Shown here: piece by piece, positions 45,048 to 54,339 of the stretch
How positions within the stretch are numbered: the first letter of the stretch is position 1
Layout: each line of letters starts with the position of its first letter
DNA from: Capnocytophaga granulosa ATCC 51502
GTDB lineage: Bacteria > Bacteroidota > Bacteroidia > Flavobacteriales > Flavobacteriaceae
Length of the DNA stretch: 64,000 nt
Direction: 5' to 3'
Assembly: GCF_000411115.1 (NCBI RefSeq)
Contig: NZ_KE150242.1
Span: 919,604 to 983,603 of the forward strand
Made by a program: the position numbers and the translations under genes
Notes under the pieces: generated by a model
The model's database searches: none
Told to the model about the DNA's origin: nothing
Seen by the model: the letters and a program-made list of their open reading frames with translations, nothing else

Positions 45048-45857
45048 ATGATGTATCCCTTAGTCAATATACACCCCGAAGCCAAAATAGCTCAGAATGT
45101 AGTGGTAGAACCTTTCTCTACCATCTGCAAAAATGTGGAAATAGGCGAAGGGACTTGGATAGGCCCCAACGTTACTATTATGGAGGGCGCGCGCATCGGG
45201 AAGAATTGTAAGATCTTCCCTGGGGCGGTCATCTCTGCCATTCCCCAAGACCTTAAGTATAGGGGGGAAGAGACCACCACTCATATTGGAGACAACACCA
45301 CCATTCGCGAGTGTGTGACTATCAACAAGGGAACCATAGACCGCATGCGTACTGTAGTGGGTAACAACTGCCTGATCATGGCTTACTCCCATATCGCACA
45401 CGATTGTATCGTGGGGGACAATTGTATTTTCTCCAATGGCACCACCCTCGCCGGACACGTAACCGTGGGTGATTGTGCTGTAATGGCTGGTATGACGGCT
45501 GTCTATCAGTTCTGCTCTATCGGAAGCTATGCTTTCGTTACTGGGGGTTCCTTAGTAGGTAAGGACGTGCCTCCTTATGTCAAGGCCGCCCGCAATCCAC
45601 TCTCTTATGTAGGGGTCAACTCCATTGGGCTACATCGTCGTGGTTTCTCTACTGAAAAAATCCGTGAAATACAGAACATTTATCGTATTCTTTTCCAAAA
45701 GAAACTCAGCACCTCCCACGCCTTAGACTATATAGAGGCCGAAATGGAAGCTACTGTGGAGCGCGACGAGATCCTACAGTTCGTCCGCCGTTCCCAACAC
45801 GGTATTATGAAGGGTTATGCAAGCATAACCCCAGAGGAAAACGATAAAACTTTTTAA
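45048..45857 (+). CDS. lpxA: UDP-N-acetylglucosamine O-acyltransferase LpxA
   Basis: First step of lipid A synthesis. Hexapeptide-repeat beta helix with the catalytic histidine in NCLIMAYSHIAHDC and a C-terminal helical domain from about residue 190. The pair of ATG codons at 45048 and 45051, directly after the lpxC-fabZ stop, gives 268-269 residues. Confidence 0.95.
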   Translation: MMYPLVNIHPEAKIAQNVVVEPFSTICKNVEIGEGTWIGPNVTIMEGARIGKNCKIFPGAVISAIPQDLKYRGEETTTHIGDNTTIRECVTINKGTIDRMRTVVGNNCLIMAYSHIAHDCIVGDNCIFSNGTTLAGHVTVGDCAVMAGMTAVYQFCSIGSYAFVTGGSLVGKDVPPYVKAARNPLSYVGVNSIGLHRRGFSTEKIREIQNIYRILFQKKLSTSHALDYIEAEMEATVERDEILQFVRRSQHGIMKGYASITPEENDKTF

Positions 45858-45878
45858 AATTCCAAATTCTATATCATA

Positions 45879-45905
45879 GGGGCGAATTACCATTCGCCCC
45901 CTTTT
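45879..45905 (+). terminator. Hairpin terminator after lpxA
   Basis: GGGGCGAAT and ATTCGCCCC form a perfect 9-bp stem with a 4-base loop followed by CTTTTATT. It closes the lpxD-lpxC-lpxA operon. Confidence 0.65.
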
Positions 45906-45950
45906 ATTATAGTAATTAACCTTTCATTTTTCACTATTAATTTTTCACTT

Positions 45951-47942
45951 ATGTTTGATTCCGCTCCTTTTTCGCATTTCACACCTACCGACTACCGCCC
46001 TGCTATTGAAAAAGCAATAGCCGAGAGCCTTGTTGAAATTGACAACATCACCAAAAACCCAGAACCTGCTACTTTTGAAAATACAATAGCGGCTTTGGCT
46101 TATGTAGGTTTAGATCTTGACCGACTCACGGCCATGTTCTTCAACCTCAATAGTGCCGAGACCAACAAAACCTTACAGGCAGAAGCCCAGCGTATCTCTC
46201 CCCTACTCTCCGACTATAGCAACGATATCCGCCTGAACGAAGCGCTCTTCAGGCGAGTAAAAGCCGTCTATGACCAGCGTGGAGACTTATCACTCACCGC
46301 CGAACAACAAACTCTTTTAGAGAAAACCTACAAAGGGTTTACCCGCAATGGGGCTAATTTGTCGCTTAATGACAAAGAACGTTTGCGCGAAATAGACAAG
46401 CAATTGGCTTCGCTCAAGTTGAAATTTTCCGAGAATGTACTCTCTGAAACTCAGCACTACCAATGGGTGATTACTGACAAAGAACAACTCAGTGGATTGC
46501 CCGATTTTGTCCTTGAAATGCTCGCTCAAGAAGCCCAAAAGCACCAACTAAAAGGCTGGGTCATTACCCTAGATATGCCGGTGTATACAGCCGTAATGAA
46601 GTATGCTGACAACCGCGCCCTACGCCAAAAACTCTTCACCGATTATCACAGTCGCTGTGCAGGAGAGTCTGCCTTTAGCAATGAGGCCAATGTCTTGCGT
46701 ATTGCCGAGCTACGCCAAGCCCGTGCTACCCTCTTGGGCTATCCTTCTTATGCGGCGTTCGCCTTGGAAGAGCGTATGGCAGAAACTCCCGAAAAGGTGA
46801 TGAGCTTCCTCAATGAGCTGTTAAGCAAAGCCAAACCACAAGCGCTCAAAGAGTTAGAACAGCTCAAAGCTTTCTCTGGCCTTACTGACTTTGAGCAGTG
46901 GGATTTTGCTTACTATGCGGAAAAACTCAAGCAGGAGCGTTACCAGATTGACGACTCCCTGCTCAAGCCTTACTTGGCTCTGGACAAGGCCATAGAGGGT
47001 ATGTTTGCCGTAGCACATAAGCTCTACGGACTTCATTTCTCCCTTACCGATGAGGTAGAGACCTACCACCCCGAAGTGCAAACCTACAAGGTAACCGATG
47101 AGAAAGGCCATTACCTCGCCCTTCTCTATACCGACTTCTTCCCTCGTGCAGGCAAACGCAACGGGGCATGGATGACCTCCTACAAAGAACAGTATATTGA
47201 TAAGCAGGGCAATGATTCCCGCCCTCATATATCCATAGTGTGCAACTTCACCCGTCCCACCACTTCTGCCCCTTCTTTGCTCACCTTCGGCGAGCTAACA
47301 ACGCTCTTCCATGAGTTTGGCCACGCCCTCCATGGCATGCTCTCCAAGGTTACTTACCCTTCACTGAGCGGTACCAATGTAGCCCGTGACTTTGTGGAAC
47401 TCCCCAGTCAACTGATGGAAAACTGGTGTTATGAAGAAGAGACTTTGAGACTTTTTGCCTCGCATTATCAAACGGGCGAGCCTCTGCCTATAGAATGGGT
47501 ACAAAAGATAAAAGAAGCCAGCGCCTTTATGGAAGGTATCCTAAGCGTACGCCAGCTCAATTTTGGTTTCCTTGATATGGCTTGGCATACCTACCCTCAT
47601 TTGGAGCGCTTGGAAAGTGTACGCCCTTTTGAACAAGAAGCCACCAAGGTAACCCAGCTCTATCCCCCTATTGAAACCATGTGTATCTCCCCCGCCTTCT
47701 CTCATATTTTCAGCGGAGGCTATGCCGCAGGCTATTACAGCTATAAGTGGTCGGAGGTATTGGATGCTGATGCTTTTGAAGTCTTTAAGCAAGCAGGTAT
47801 CTTCAACATAGAAGTTGCTACCCGCTTTCGCCGAGAAATACTTGAAAAGGGCAGTAGCGAAAAGGAAAGCCTGCTATACAAGCGTTTCCGTGGCCAAGAC
47901 CCCACAGCCGATGCCCTTATCCGAAGAGCCTTCGGGGAATGA
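45951..47942 (+). CDS. M3 family metallopeptidase (oligopeptidase A/Dcp-like)
   Basis: Zinc peptidase of 663 residues with the HExxH motif LFHEFGHALHGML (histidines about 454 and 458). A downstream ENWCYEEE carries the third zinc ligand, and the GYAAGYYSYKWSEVLDADAF signature near the C-terminus is typical of thimet-type peptidases. It has no signal peptide, so a cytoplasmic role in peptide degradation is expected. Whether it is a dipeptidyl carboxypeptidase or an endo-oligopeptidase cannot be told here. The spacer before it holds a TTTTCACT repeat. Confidence 0.9.
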   Translation: MFDSAPFSHFTPTDYRPAIEKAIAESLVEIDNITKNPEPATFENTIAALAYVGLDLDRLTAMFFNLNSAETNKTLQAEAQRISPLLSDYSNDIRLNEALFRRVKAVYDQRGDLSLTAEQQTLLEKTYKGFTRNGANLSLNDKERLREIDKQLASLKLKFSENVLSETQHYQWVITDKEQLSGLPDFVLEMLAQEAQKHQLKGWVITLDMPVYTAVMKYADNRALRQKLFTDYHSRCAGESAFSNEANVLRIAELRQARATLLGYPSYAAFALEERMAETPEKVMSFLNELLSKAKPQALKELEQLKAFSGLTDFEQWDFAYYAEKLKQERYQIDDSLLKPYLALDKAIEGMFAVAHKLYGLHFSLTDEVETYHPEVQTYKVTDEKGHYLALLYTDFFPRAGKRNGAWMTSYKEQYIDKQGNDSRPHISIVCNFTRPTTSAPSLLTFGELTTLFHEFGHALHGMLSKVTYPSLSGTNVARDFVELPSQLMENWCYEEETLRLFASHYQTGEPLPIEWVQKIKEASAFMEGILSVRQLNFGFLDMAWHTYPHLERLESVRPFEQEATKVTQLYPPIETMCISPAFSHIFSGGYAAGYYSYKWSEVLDADAFEVFKQAGIFNIEVATRFRREILEKGSSEKESLLYKRFRGQDPTADALIRRAFGE

Positions 47943-48040
47943 TAAACGAAGCGTAAAGCTAGCAGATACTTGGAGCTGGCTATGTGAGTGAAAAACTATT
48001 CACTATTCATTTTTCACTATTCACTTTTAATTTTCCCCCT

Positions 48041-50632
48041 ATGAACGATTCCCTACTTTCCGCTATTAAGGCTCACGATTTTGCTACTATACGCAACATT
48101 TGCTTTGCGTTCTCTCAGGAAGAAAGACAAGAGCTAAAGAGTTATCTTGCCCGAAAAAACTTCAACTTTATCTTTCGGGAAGTCCTCGAAAAAGAGAAAA
48201 GATACCATTTCTCTAATAAGGAATTAGCCCTTATCTCATACACTATTATGTGTGTGTGCAATACCCTAAGGGAGGTAAGAAAAATAGAACTTTTCCAGAA
48301 TATAGAACCTTATGTAAAGGGGAATTACTACTATTTCCTATCTTCTTTAGAAGACGAGATTTTATTAGATTTCGTCCAGTCTCCGCAAGGGGCTTATATG
48401 ATAGAAGGTATCCAGCTAATGTACAAGGACAATCCACTGAAGATGTCTTTTCAAATACTTTGGTCAGCATACAAGGCTGGGTATATTGCTCTTAACGAGG
48501 AAATTTTTATACATAAAATGTATGGCTTCAATTGTTGGTTTAAGTCAGAAGATCATCTTACGGAATACCTACTGAAATACCCAGAGACAGTTGTTCTTTT
48601 CCCTTCTGTACCAGCATATATCCAAGATACTATATTTGCTACCGAGGAATGGAAAAAAATATATCATACGCTAAACGAAAAAGGATATTTCACTAACAGA
48701 AACTCTATCCTCCACGCTTTTATAGAAGCCCTACTCAACCCTTGGAAGAAAAATGTCTTGGATATGTATTGCCGTTGGATAGAAGCCCTCGAACCCTCCC
48801 CCAAAGAGCTTTTAGCTAACCAACACACCCTTTTTGCCCTCCTTAGTAGCGATAAAACCTCGGTAATCAACTTTGCCCTCAAGCTCATCAAAGAGATCGC
48901 CGACGAAAAATACTTTGATTTTCAAGCTTTTGCCGACAACTTTACCCTGTGTTTTGCTACCCAAAAAATAGCCAAATCACAACTCATAGGTTTGGATATT
49001 TTAGCAAAGCATTACAAACAGCAACCTCCTGTAAATATAGAATACCGCGAACAATTGGCGGTACTCTTCACCGTCCCCGATGCAAAGCTACAGGAGAAAG
49101 TCGCCAGCTTGCTAACCACTTATTTTGGAGGAGAAGGATTGCCGGAAGTTGTAGCACCGTATCAGGATTACCTAAAAGGAAAGGCACAAGAGCTTCTCCA
49201 ATCCTTACCCTCACCCAACTCATCAGAAACCTCTGAAACTGCCTGTGTGGCTCACACCTCTGAAAGTGCCCGTGTGGCTCGCACTTCCGAAAGTGCCCGT
49301 GAAACTCACACTCCTCGCACTTGGGACGATCTGCTCTTCCTCATTGGCGATTGCATTCGTGAGCGCTCGCCCCTTGTCTTAGATCTTTTCTTTGAGGGCT
49401 TGAACCAGTTACAAGCGCAGATCCCCGCAGATTTCTCTCAGCAGATAAGCCCCTACCAAAAGCAGTTGGGCAACCAGCCTTTTGAATTTACTACCTACCG
49501 AAAGTGTATGCGCTGGGTGATCGATGTCTGGGAAGGCAAAGCCTCTCTTTCCGATGATATTTTCGGCGGAAAACTCTATAATCCTATACCGTTCCTCCGC
49601 GAGAAGACCAAGCGACTGCTTCTAAAACTCAAGCAAGGAAATACCTTGCCGTTTGTCAGTACCCCCACTCATAGTCCTTTTTACATAGACCCACAGGTGT
49701 ATTTAGAACGCATCGCACAATATGAGAAAGCTGGCAAACCCCCTATGTGGGAAGATGTAGTTGTGGGGCTTAACCGCCTGCTCCCCACCGAGATTACAGA
49801 AGTACAAAAGCAATTAGCCCTTTCCCTTACAGGTGAGTATGCCCCTGCCTTACAATATTACTTTGAAGTGAGCAAAACCATCACCGTAACCGATGCTACA
49901 AGGGTGCTCTGGGGACAAGTCTTGCGCCTGAAAGACATTGATGGGGTATTTCCTGAATTGGAAATCCCACAAAAACCCAACTTACAGGGCTTAGTACGTC
50001 CGTTTTATCTGGAATATGAAGTAAAACCCACCAAAATCAAAGGGTTAGAACGAAATAAAATCATTTTGGAAGACGATTGGGATAAAAAATACAGTACTTA
50101 TTCGCTCTACAATGACCTTGGAGCCAATTATTACAATGTATCTCCTATGAGCAAGGCAACAGATGAAGATATTGATTACCAACTCAGTCTAAACCCTCGC
50201 TATATTGACGGTTGGCTGTGCAAATACCTACTCACTTATGCCCAAGGCATGGAGGGCGAGAGCCTCACCGAAGCCACCCGCGTAATGAGTTTGCTACTTG
50301 AGCACCACTTGCCTATCTATCACGGCGGTTGGCTGATGGTAGCTACTTGTCTTTTAGCCGAAAGAAAAAACCTGCGCGACCTCACTACTGAATATATACT
50401 TCTAAGCCTGCAAAGAGGGAAAATGCTCACCTATCTCGCCGAGGCCATCGGGACACTCTTAGCCCATAAGTACGCCCCTATCGCTCGTTTTATAGAGTTC
50501 CTAGACCTCCCCACCCGCGACCCTAAAATAAAGGCTTTCCAAAAAGCAGTAGTAGAAGCCTATTTACCTTTGGCGGAAAAACAAGAAAAGAAACCTACCA
50601 ACCATAAGAAATTAGTAGCGTTCTGTTGTTAG
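48041..50632 (+). CDS. DUF6493-like helical-repeat protein
   Basis: I start it at ATG 48041 (863 residues) because the 19 codons upstream are encoded by TTCACT-type repeats. It is a long helical protein that I relate to the Bacteroidetes DUF6493 group of unknown function. The N-terminus (LLSAIKAHDFATIRNI) is shared with the truncated paralogue at 51793. A 27-bp direct repeat (49229-49309) inserts a TSESARVARTSESAR stretch about residue 400. There is no signal peptide or catalytic motif. Confidence 0.65.
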   Translation: MNDSLLSAIKAHDFATIRNICFAFSQEERQELKSYLARKNFNFIFREVLEKEKRYHFSNKELALISYTIMCVCNTLREVRKIELFQNIEPYVKGNYYYFLSSLEDEILLDFVQSPQGAYMIEGIQLMYKDNPLKMSFQILWSAYKAGYIALNEEIFIHKMYGFNCWFKSEDHLTEYLLKYPETVVLFPSVPAYIQDTIFATEEWKKIYHTLNEKGYFTNRNSILHAFIEALLNPWKKNVLDMYCRWIEALEPSPKELLANQHTLFALLSSDKTSVINFALKLIKEIADEKYFDFQAFADNFTLCFATQKIAKSQLIGLDILAKHYKQQPPVNIEYREQLAVLFTVPDAKLQEKVASLLTTYFGGEGLPEVVAPYQDYLKGKAQELLQSLPSPNSSETSETACVAHTSESARVARTSESARETHTPRTWDDLLFLIGDCIRERSPLVLDLFFEGLNQLQAQIPADFSQQISPYQKQLGNQPFEFTTYRKCMRWVIDVWEGKASLSDDIFGGKLYNPIPFLREKTKRLLLKLKQGNTLPFVSTPTHSPFYIDPQVYLERIAQYEKAGKPPMWEDVVVGLNRLLPTEITEVQKQLALSLTGEYAPALQYYFEVSKTITVTDATRVLWGQVLRLKDIDGVFPELEIPQKPNLQGLVRPFYLEYEVKPTKIKGLERNKIILEDDWDKKYSTYSLYNDLGANYYNVSPMSKATDEDIDYQLSLNPRYIDGWLCKYLLTYAQGMEGESLTEATRVMSLLLEHHLPIYHGGWLMVATCLLAERKNLRDLTTEYILLSLQRGKMLTYLAEAIGTLLAHKYAPIARFIEFLDLPTRDPKIKAFQKAVVEAYLPLAEKQEKKPTNHKKLVAFCC
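49229..49309. repeat. Three 27-bp direct repeats inside the DUF6493-like gene
   Basis: Three units starting AC(C/T)TC(T/C)GAAA are in frame and keep the reading frame open. They encode a serine/alanine/threonine-rich linker between two helical parts. Copy number changes by multiples of 27 would not break the gene. Confidence 0.85.
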
Positions 50633-50639
50633 CCATTGA

Positions 50640-50894
50640 TTATTCAAAATTATCAGCAGTTCTGCGTATACGCTCTGCCAAATCATACAAAGCTCCTTTG
50701 AATTGTTCTTTTTCGGCCTCTGTAAAGCCTCCTATACCTCCGTTGCCATCGCTATCGGATAATTTATTATAGATCCAAGAAGCTGATTTCCCAAAATAGC
50801 GTTGGGAAATCTTTGCCCATGATATATCAAGACCTATATCTTGTATTTGCTGTTTTGTAGAAAGTTTTTTATTAATAACAATTTCTAATCCCAT
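50640..50894 (-). CDS. Small DUF5053-like protein
   Basis: Start at ATG 50894 (84 residues). The sequence DISWAKISQRYFGKSASWIYNKL resembles a helix-turn-helix-like motif and, from memory, the DUF5053 family of Bacteroidetes. A glycine-rich GNGGIGGFTEAEKEQFKGAL stretch follows. It is read after the 63-residue gene, with 14 bases between them. Confidence 0.6.
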   Translation of the reverse strand: MGLEIVINKKLSTKQQIQDIGLDISWAKISQRYFGKSASWIYNKLSDSDGNGGIGGFTEAEKEQFKGALYDLAERIRRTADNFE

Positions 50895-50908
50895 AATTTT
50901 TGTTTTTA

Positions 50909-51100
50909 TCAATTATTGTTTTTCTTTTTACTTCTTTCTTTTTTAAGAAGGGCTTTGCGTGCTTCATCATCTTCCCCGTCTAAAAGTTCTTCAAAAATCC
51001 TACGTGCATACCATTCCAATTCCCACGATGGATTGTGTTGAGCTTCTCTAAAATTACGAATAGCAATAATCAACTCTTCTTCCTTCTCTGTAAGTTTCAT
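50909..51100 (-). CDS. Small charged helical protein
   Basis: Start at ATG 51100 (63 residues). An in-frame start at 51145 is excluded because a consensus promoter overlaps it. The protein is helical (EEELIIAIRNFREAQ) and ends in a basic KKERSKKKNNN tail. No family recognised. It is first in a two-gene leftward operon. Confidence 0.6.
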   Translation of the reverse strand: MKLTEKEEELIIAIRNFREAQHNPSWELEWYARRIFEELLDGEDDEARKALLKKERSKKKNNN

Positions 51101-51121
51101 TTTAGTATGAGTTTTGTTTTG

Positions 51122-51153
51122 CAAAGATACTGTAGATTTCCACAATATACAAA
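51122..51153 (-). promoter_or_regulatory. Promoter of the two small leftward genes
   Basis: On the minus strand TTTG (51153-51150), a 20-base spacer and TATCTTTG (51129-51122) match the consensus. The ATG at 51100 is 22 bases downstream. Confidence 0.75.
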
Positions 51154-51235
51154 TTTTTTCCTTTCTCTTTTCAAAATTATTTTCCTAACCAAATAAAATA
51201 ACTATCTTTGTCCCTTAATCATCATTTTCTAATTT

Positions 51236-51464
51236 AACGTGAGTTCGATATAACGAAAGCTCCCACAGATTTTCACGGATTTCACAGATTTTCTATGTTT
51301 GTGTAATTGTGCTGTTACGATTTACACAGATTTTTATAAGGCCAAAGGCCTTATTTATCCGTGGAAATTAAGGAGTTATACTTAGTTGTTGTATCATTCT
51401 CTCCGTGAAAATCCGTGGAATCTGTGGGAGAAAAATATAATTTTGCTTACGTCGAACTCACGTT
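51236..51464. mobile_element. Miniature inverted-repeat element, family 1, copy B (229 bp)
   Basis: It begins AACGTGAGTTCGA and ends TCGAACTCACGTT, a perfect 13-bp terminal inverted repeat. It differs at only a few bases from the copy at 10014-10242. AATTT is present directly on both sides, consistent with a 5-bp target duplication. It carries no gene. Its right end lies two bases before the second element. Confidence 0.8.
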
Positions 51465-51466
51465 AA

Positions 51467-51775
51467 TTTAAGTTTCGCAAGTCGTTTTTAGGCTATTATT
51501 GCAATTATAAATAACTAATAATCAATTATTTGTAAAAACCTCCCCCCCCCCACTCTCCAAAGGATAGTCTGCGAATACTTGGAGCAGAGTATATGGGTTG
51601 CGAGAGCGGAGTATGTGTCTTTGAGGGCGTTGAAATAGCCTAATTTGTTTATCAAATTAGAAAATTTCTCTTCTATAACTTATTGAACCTCTATTACTTA
51701 CTAACTCCCCCCTTGAGGGGGGGGTAGGGGGGATGTTTTGAGAATCAGCAAGTTATAGAGCTTGCGAAACTTAAA
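51467..51775. mobile_element. Miniature inverted-repeat element, family 2, copy B (309 bp)
   Basis: Ends TTTAAGTTTCGCAAG and CTTGCGAAACTTAAA are perfect inverted repeats. It matches the copy at 36462 but has an extra segment of about 60 bases in the middle containing ACTTGGAGCAGAG. Long C and G runs occur in the interior. The truncated DUF6493 gene starts 17 bases beyond it. Confidence 0.75.
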
Positions 51776-51792
51776 CTTTTAACTTTTCAATT

Positions 51793-52440
51793 ATGAAAGA
51801 ACTTTTACTTTCCGCCATTAAAGCACACGATTTTAATGAGATACGTACTATTTGCTTTGGTCTTTCTGAGGAGGAACGCCTAAAGCTAAAGGTGTTTTTC
51901 CTTGATACGCCCATCACTCAAATGTATGATCTGCCCAAAAGTTGGGCTAAGAATGTGCCTAACGATCATATAGTAATGGCTTATGCCTTTATGTGTTTGA
52001 GTGATCAAAGAGAAGAAATACTCCACTTTGAGCGAAAAAATAATATCTGTCCTTGGTATGTAAAAGGGGTGTTTTACGATTTCCTTTCCACAGCTTTTTA
52101 TCCAGAGCTTTTAGCGCTTATCCAAGCACCTCAAGGGGCTTACTTGAAAGAAGAATTGCCACAAATGTATGTAGAAAATGCAAAATATATCTCTTTTGAG
52201 ATGCTTTGGGTGCTGTATAAAATGGATTTGATACCTTTTAATGAAAAATTGTTCGTTGAAAACTTTTATCACAAGAATGTTTCCTATCGTGAAGAACCTT
52301 TTTTCATCGATTTGTTATTACAATACCCTGAAATAGCTACCCAAATCCTTGCAGCAGCCCCAAAATATATCTATACTTATCTATATGATACTGAATATAT
52401 CTTGGCAATGTATCACATTTTGAATAAAAAGCTAATTTAA
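51793..52440 (+). pseudogene. Truncated DUF6493-like paralogue
   Basis: The 215 residues match the N-terminal quarter of the gene at 48041: SAIKAHDFNEIRTICFGLSE and the shared APQGAY and YHILNKK positions are collinear. The frame stops where the paralogue continues for about 650 more residues. The integrase of a conjugative element begins 248 bases later, so the missing part may have been separated by that insertion or lost. A short functional protein cannot be excluded. Confidence 0.6.
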
Positions 52441-52637
52441 AATGCAAAACTACAAAAAATAATGTAATTAACTCATACAAAGAGGATTATTTTTTTTGAT
52501 AGGAAGATAAGAGAAGACAGAGACTTAGATGATTTGGACAGGTTTTTTCAAAATTAGGTTTCTAAATCGTTACCTAATGACTTGAAAAAATATTTTCATT
52601 AGTAGGTTATATTTCAGTGTTTTACACCTTTTTTCAT

Positions 52638-52669
52638 ATTGTACAGTAACTTGATAAAAAGTACTTTCG
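52638..52669 (+). promoter_or_regulatory. Promoter of the integrase gene
   Basis: ATTG at 52638-52641, a 20-base spacer and TACTTTCG at 52662-52669 are one base from the consensus. The sequence GTACTTTCGC here also resembles the GTAnnTTTGC att core known for CTnDOT-type elements, so the junction of the element could be near. An ATTAGGT/ACCTAAT inverted pair lies at 52553-52579. Confidence 0.55.
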
Positions 52670-52688
52670 CAAATTAAAAAATTAGAGT

Positions 52689-53924
52689 ATGAAAAAAGTA
52701 AAACGCTCAACCTTTAAGGTATTATTCTACCTTAAAAAGAATGCCCCAAAGAAGAACGGTAAGGTTGCTATTATGGGGCGTATTACCATTGACAATCAGG
52801 TAGCTCAGTTTAGTACCAAACTTGAAATTCTTCCACAGAAATGGGATTTGAAGTACGGAAGGGTAACAGGTAAAACAGAAGAAGCTACCCAACTCAACCG
52901 AAAGCTGGAAGAGATCCGCTCACGTATGATTACTCATTATGAGGAGCTGATGAAGTACGAGGGAGTGGTTACTGCTCAGAAGCTAAAAGCTACTTTCCTA
53001 GGTATAGGAGTAATGGAAGATTCCTTGCTAAAAGTCTATGAGAAGTTCAAAGAGGACTTTGCCTTGATGGTAGAAAAAGGTGTTAGAAGTTCGAGAACAC
53101 TTAATAAATACGAGAATGTATACACCCATTTGAGCGAGTTTATCCAGTACAAATACCACAGAAGTGATATTTCTTTCAAAGAGCTTACAGAAGACTTTAT
53201 CAATGATTTTGACTTTTACCTTAGAGTCAATAAAAGTCTTACTCACAACACAATATGGGTTTATATGATGCCCCTTTGTAAAATGGTAGAAATAGCCATA
53301 GACAAAGGAATTATCTATCGCAATCCTTTTAAGAATTATATAAGTTCTATGGAGGAGAAAGATAGAGGCTATTTGCTTAGAGAGGAAGTAGAAGCTCTTC
53401 TACAATATCACCCTAAGAGTGCTTCTGCTGAATTAGTACGAGACTTATTTGTTTTTAGTTGCTTTACAGGTTTTTCATATATTGACATCAAGCAGCTCAA
53501 AAAAAGTCACTTACAATCGTTCTTTGACGGCAACAAATGGCTTATCAAACGCCGTCAGAAATCTGATGTGCCCTGTAATGTACGCCTATTGGATATAGCC
53601 GAGAAAATTATTGAAAAATATGAGGGTACGACTCGTACAGAGGCACTATTTCCTACGCCCTCCAACACTAATTGCAACCTCCTGATCAAAAAGATGATGA
53701 AAGATTGTAACATCATTCGTGAAAAACCCATTTCATTTCACTGGGCACGCCATACCTTTGGTACTCTGTTCTTAACAGAAGGGGTTCCCTTGGAAAGCGT
53801 TAGCAAGATGATGGGACATAAGAATATCAAAACCACCCAGATTTATGCTAAAATCACCAATGAGAAAATTAGCAAGGATATGGAAATTGCAGCCGAACGA
53901 TTAAAAAACTTAAAGATAGGATAA
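52689..53924 (+). CDS. Tyrosine-type site-specific recombinase (integrase)
   Basis: A 411-residue Bacteroidetes integrase with an arm-binding N-terminus, a SAM-like core-binding domain (about 105-205) and a catalytic domain from about 220. HxxR is in ISFHWARHTFGTL, the second histidine in MMGHKNIKTT, and the nucleophile tyrosine in TQIYAKI near residue 385. The first arginine of the usual tetrad is replaced in CFTGFSYIDIKQL, as in IntDOT-like integrases. A strong terminator follows. Confidence 0.92.
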   Translation: MKKVKRSTFKVLFYLKKNAPKKNGKVAIMGRITIDNQVAQFSTKLEILPQKWDLKYGRVTGKTEEATQLNRKLEEIRSRMITHYEELMKYEGVVTAQKLKATFLGIGVMEDSLLKVYEKFKEDFALMVEKGVRSSRTLNKYENVYTHLSEFIQYKYHRSDISFKELTEDFINDFDFYLRVNKSLTHNTIWVYMMPLCKMVEIAIDKGIIYRNPFKNYISSMEEKDRGYLLREEVEALLQYHPKSASAELVRDLFVFSCFTGFSYIDIKQLKKSHLQSFFDGNKWLIKRRQKSDVPCNVRLLDIAEKIIEKYEGTTRTEALFPTPSNTNCNLLIKKMMKDCNIIREKPISFHWARHTFGTLFLTEGVPLESVSKMMGHKNIKTTQIYAKITNEKISKDMEIAAERLKNLKIG

Positions 53925-53947
53925 CTAACAAATTCCCTCTGAGAATT

Positions 53948-53996
53948 AAAATCCATTGATAACATTTCAAAAAGAGATGTGTCAATGGATTTTTTT
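53948..53996 (+). terminator. Intrinsic terminator after the integrase
   Basis: AAATCCATTGA pairs with TCAATGGATTT, with a further inner ACAT/ATGT pairing, and runs into TTTTTTT. It isolates integrase transcription from the genes downstream. Confidence 0.8.
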
Positions 53997-54130
53997 GTTG
54001 CCTTACAGAAAGCTATTAGAAGAGAAAAAGACTTCAACAAATAAGGAAAAGGGTATTCGTTTGTCACAAATAGAAATACGTCATTAAGGCTTACCTATTT
54101 TCCCTGTTTTAAACACTTAAGGCACGTAAT

Positions 54131-54304
54131 GGCGGTTCGTTGTTCGAGTGCAAAGGTATTTCTGTGTTATTAACGCTTCTTGCAAGGTCAAGCCCGATGG
54201 GTTTTCAAAAAAATCTCCAGCCCTTGTCCGTTGTCCTGCGGGTAGTATTTTTTGAAAAACCTTGCAGAAGCTAAACACAGACCTTTTATGGCACTCGAAA
54301 CGAA
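54131..54304. promoter_or_regulatory. Structured non-coding region in the conjugative element
   Basis: About 590 bases after the integrase hold no convincing gene. Here an imperfect inverted repeat is seen: GTTCGAGTGC, TCTGTGTT and CTTCTTGCAAGGT on the left recur in reverse as ACCTTGCAGAAG, AACACAGA and GCACTCGAAAC on the right. A TACCTTTG -7 box faces left at 54158-54151. It may be a regulatory RNA, an operator region or a processing site of the element. Confidence 0.5.
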
Positions 54305-54339
54305 ACCAGCTCATTCCGACCTTTAAGCGAATAAAAAAA

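Noticed and set aside
54117..54314. Leftward 65-codon frame
   Set aside because: It covers the imperfect inverted repeat of the conjugative element and has no start context or domain. The region is better read as non-coding structure.
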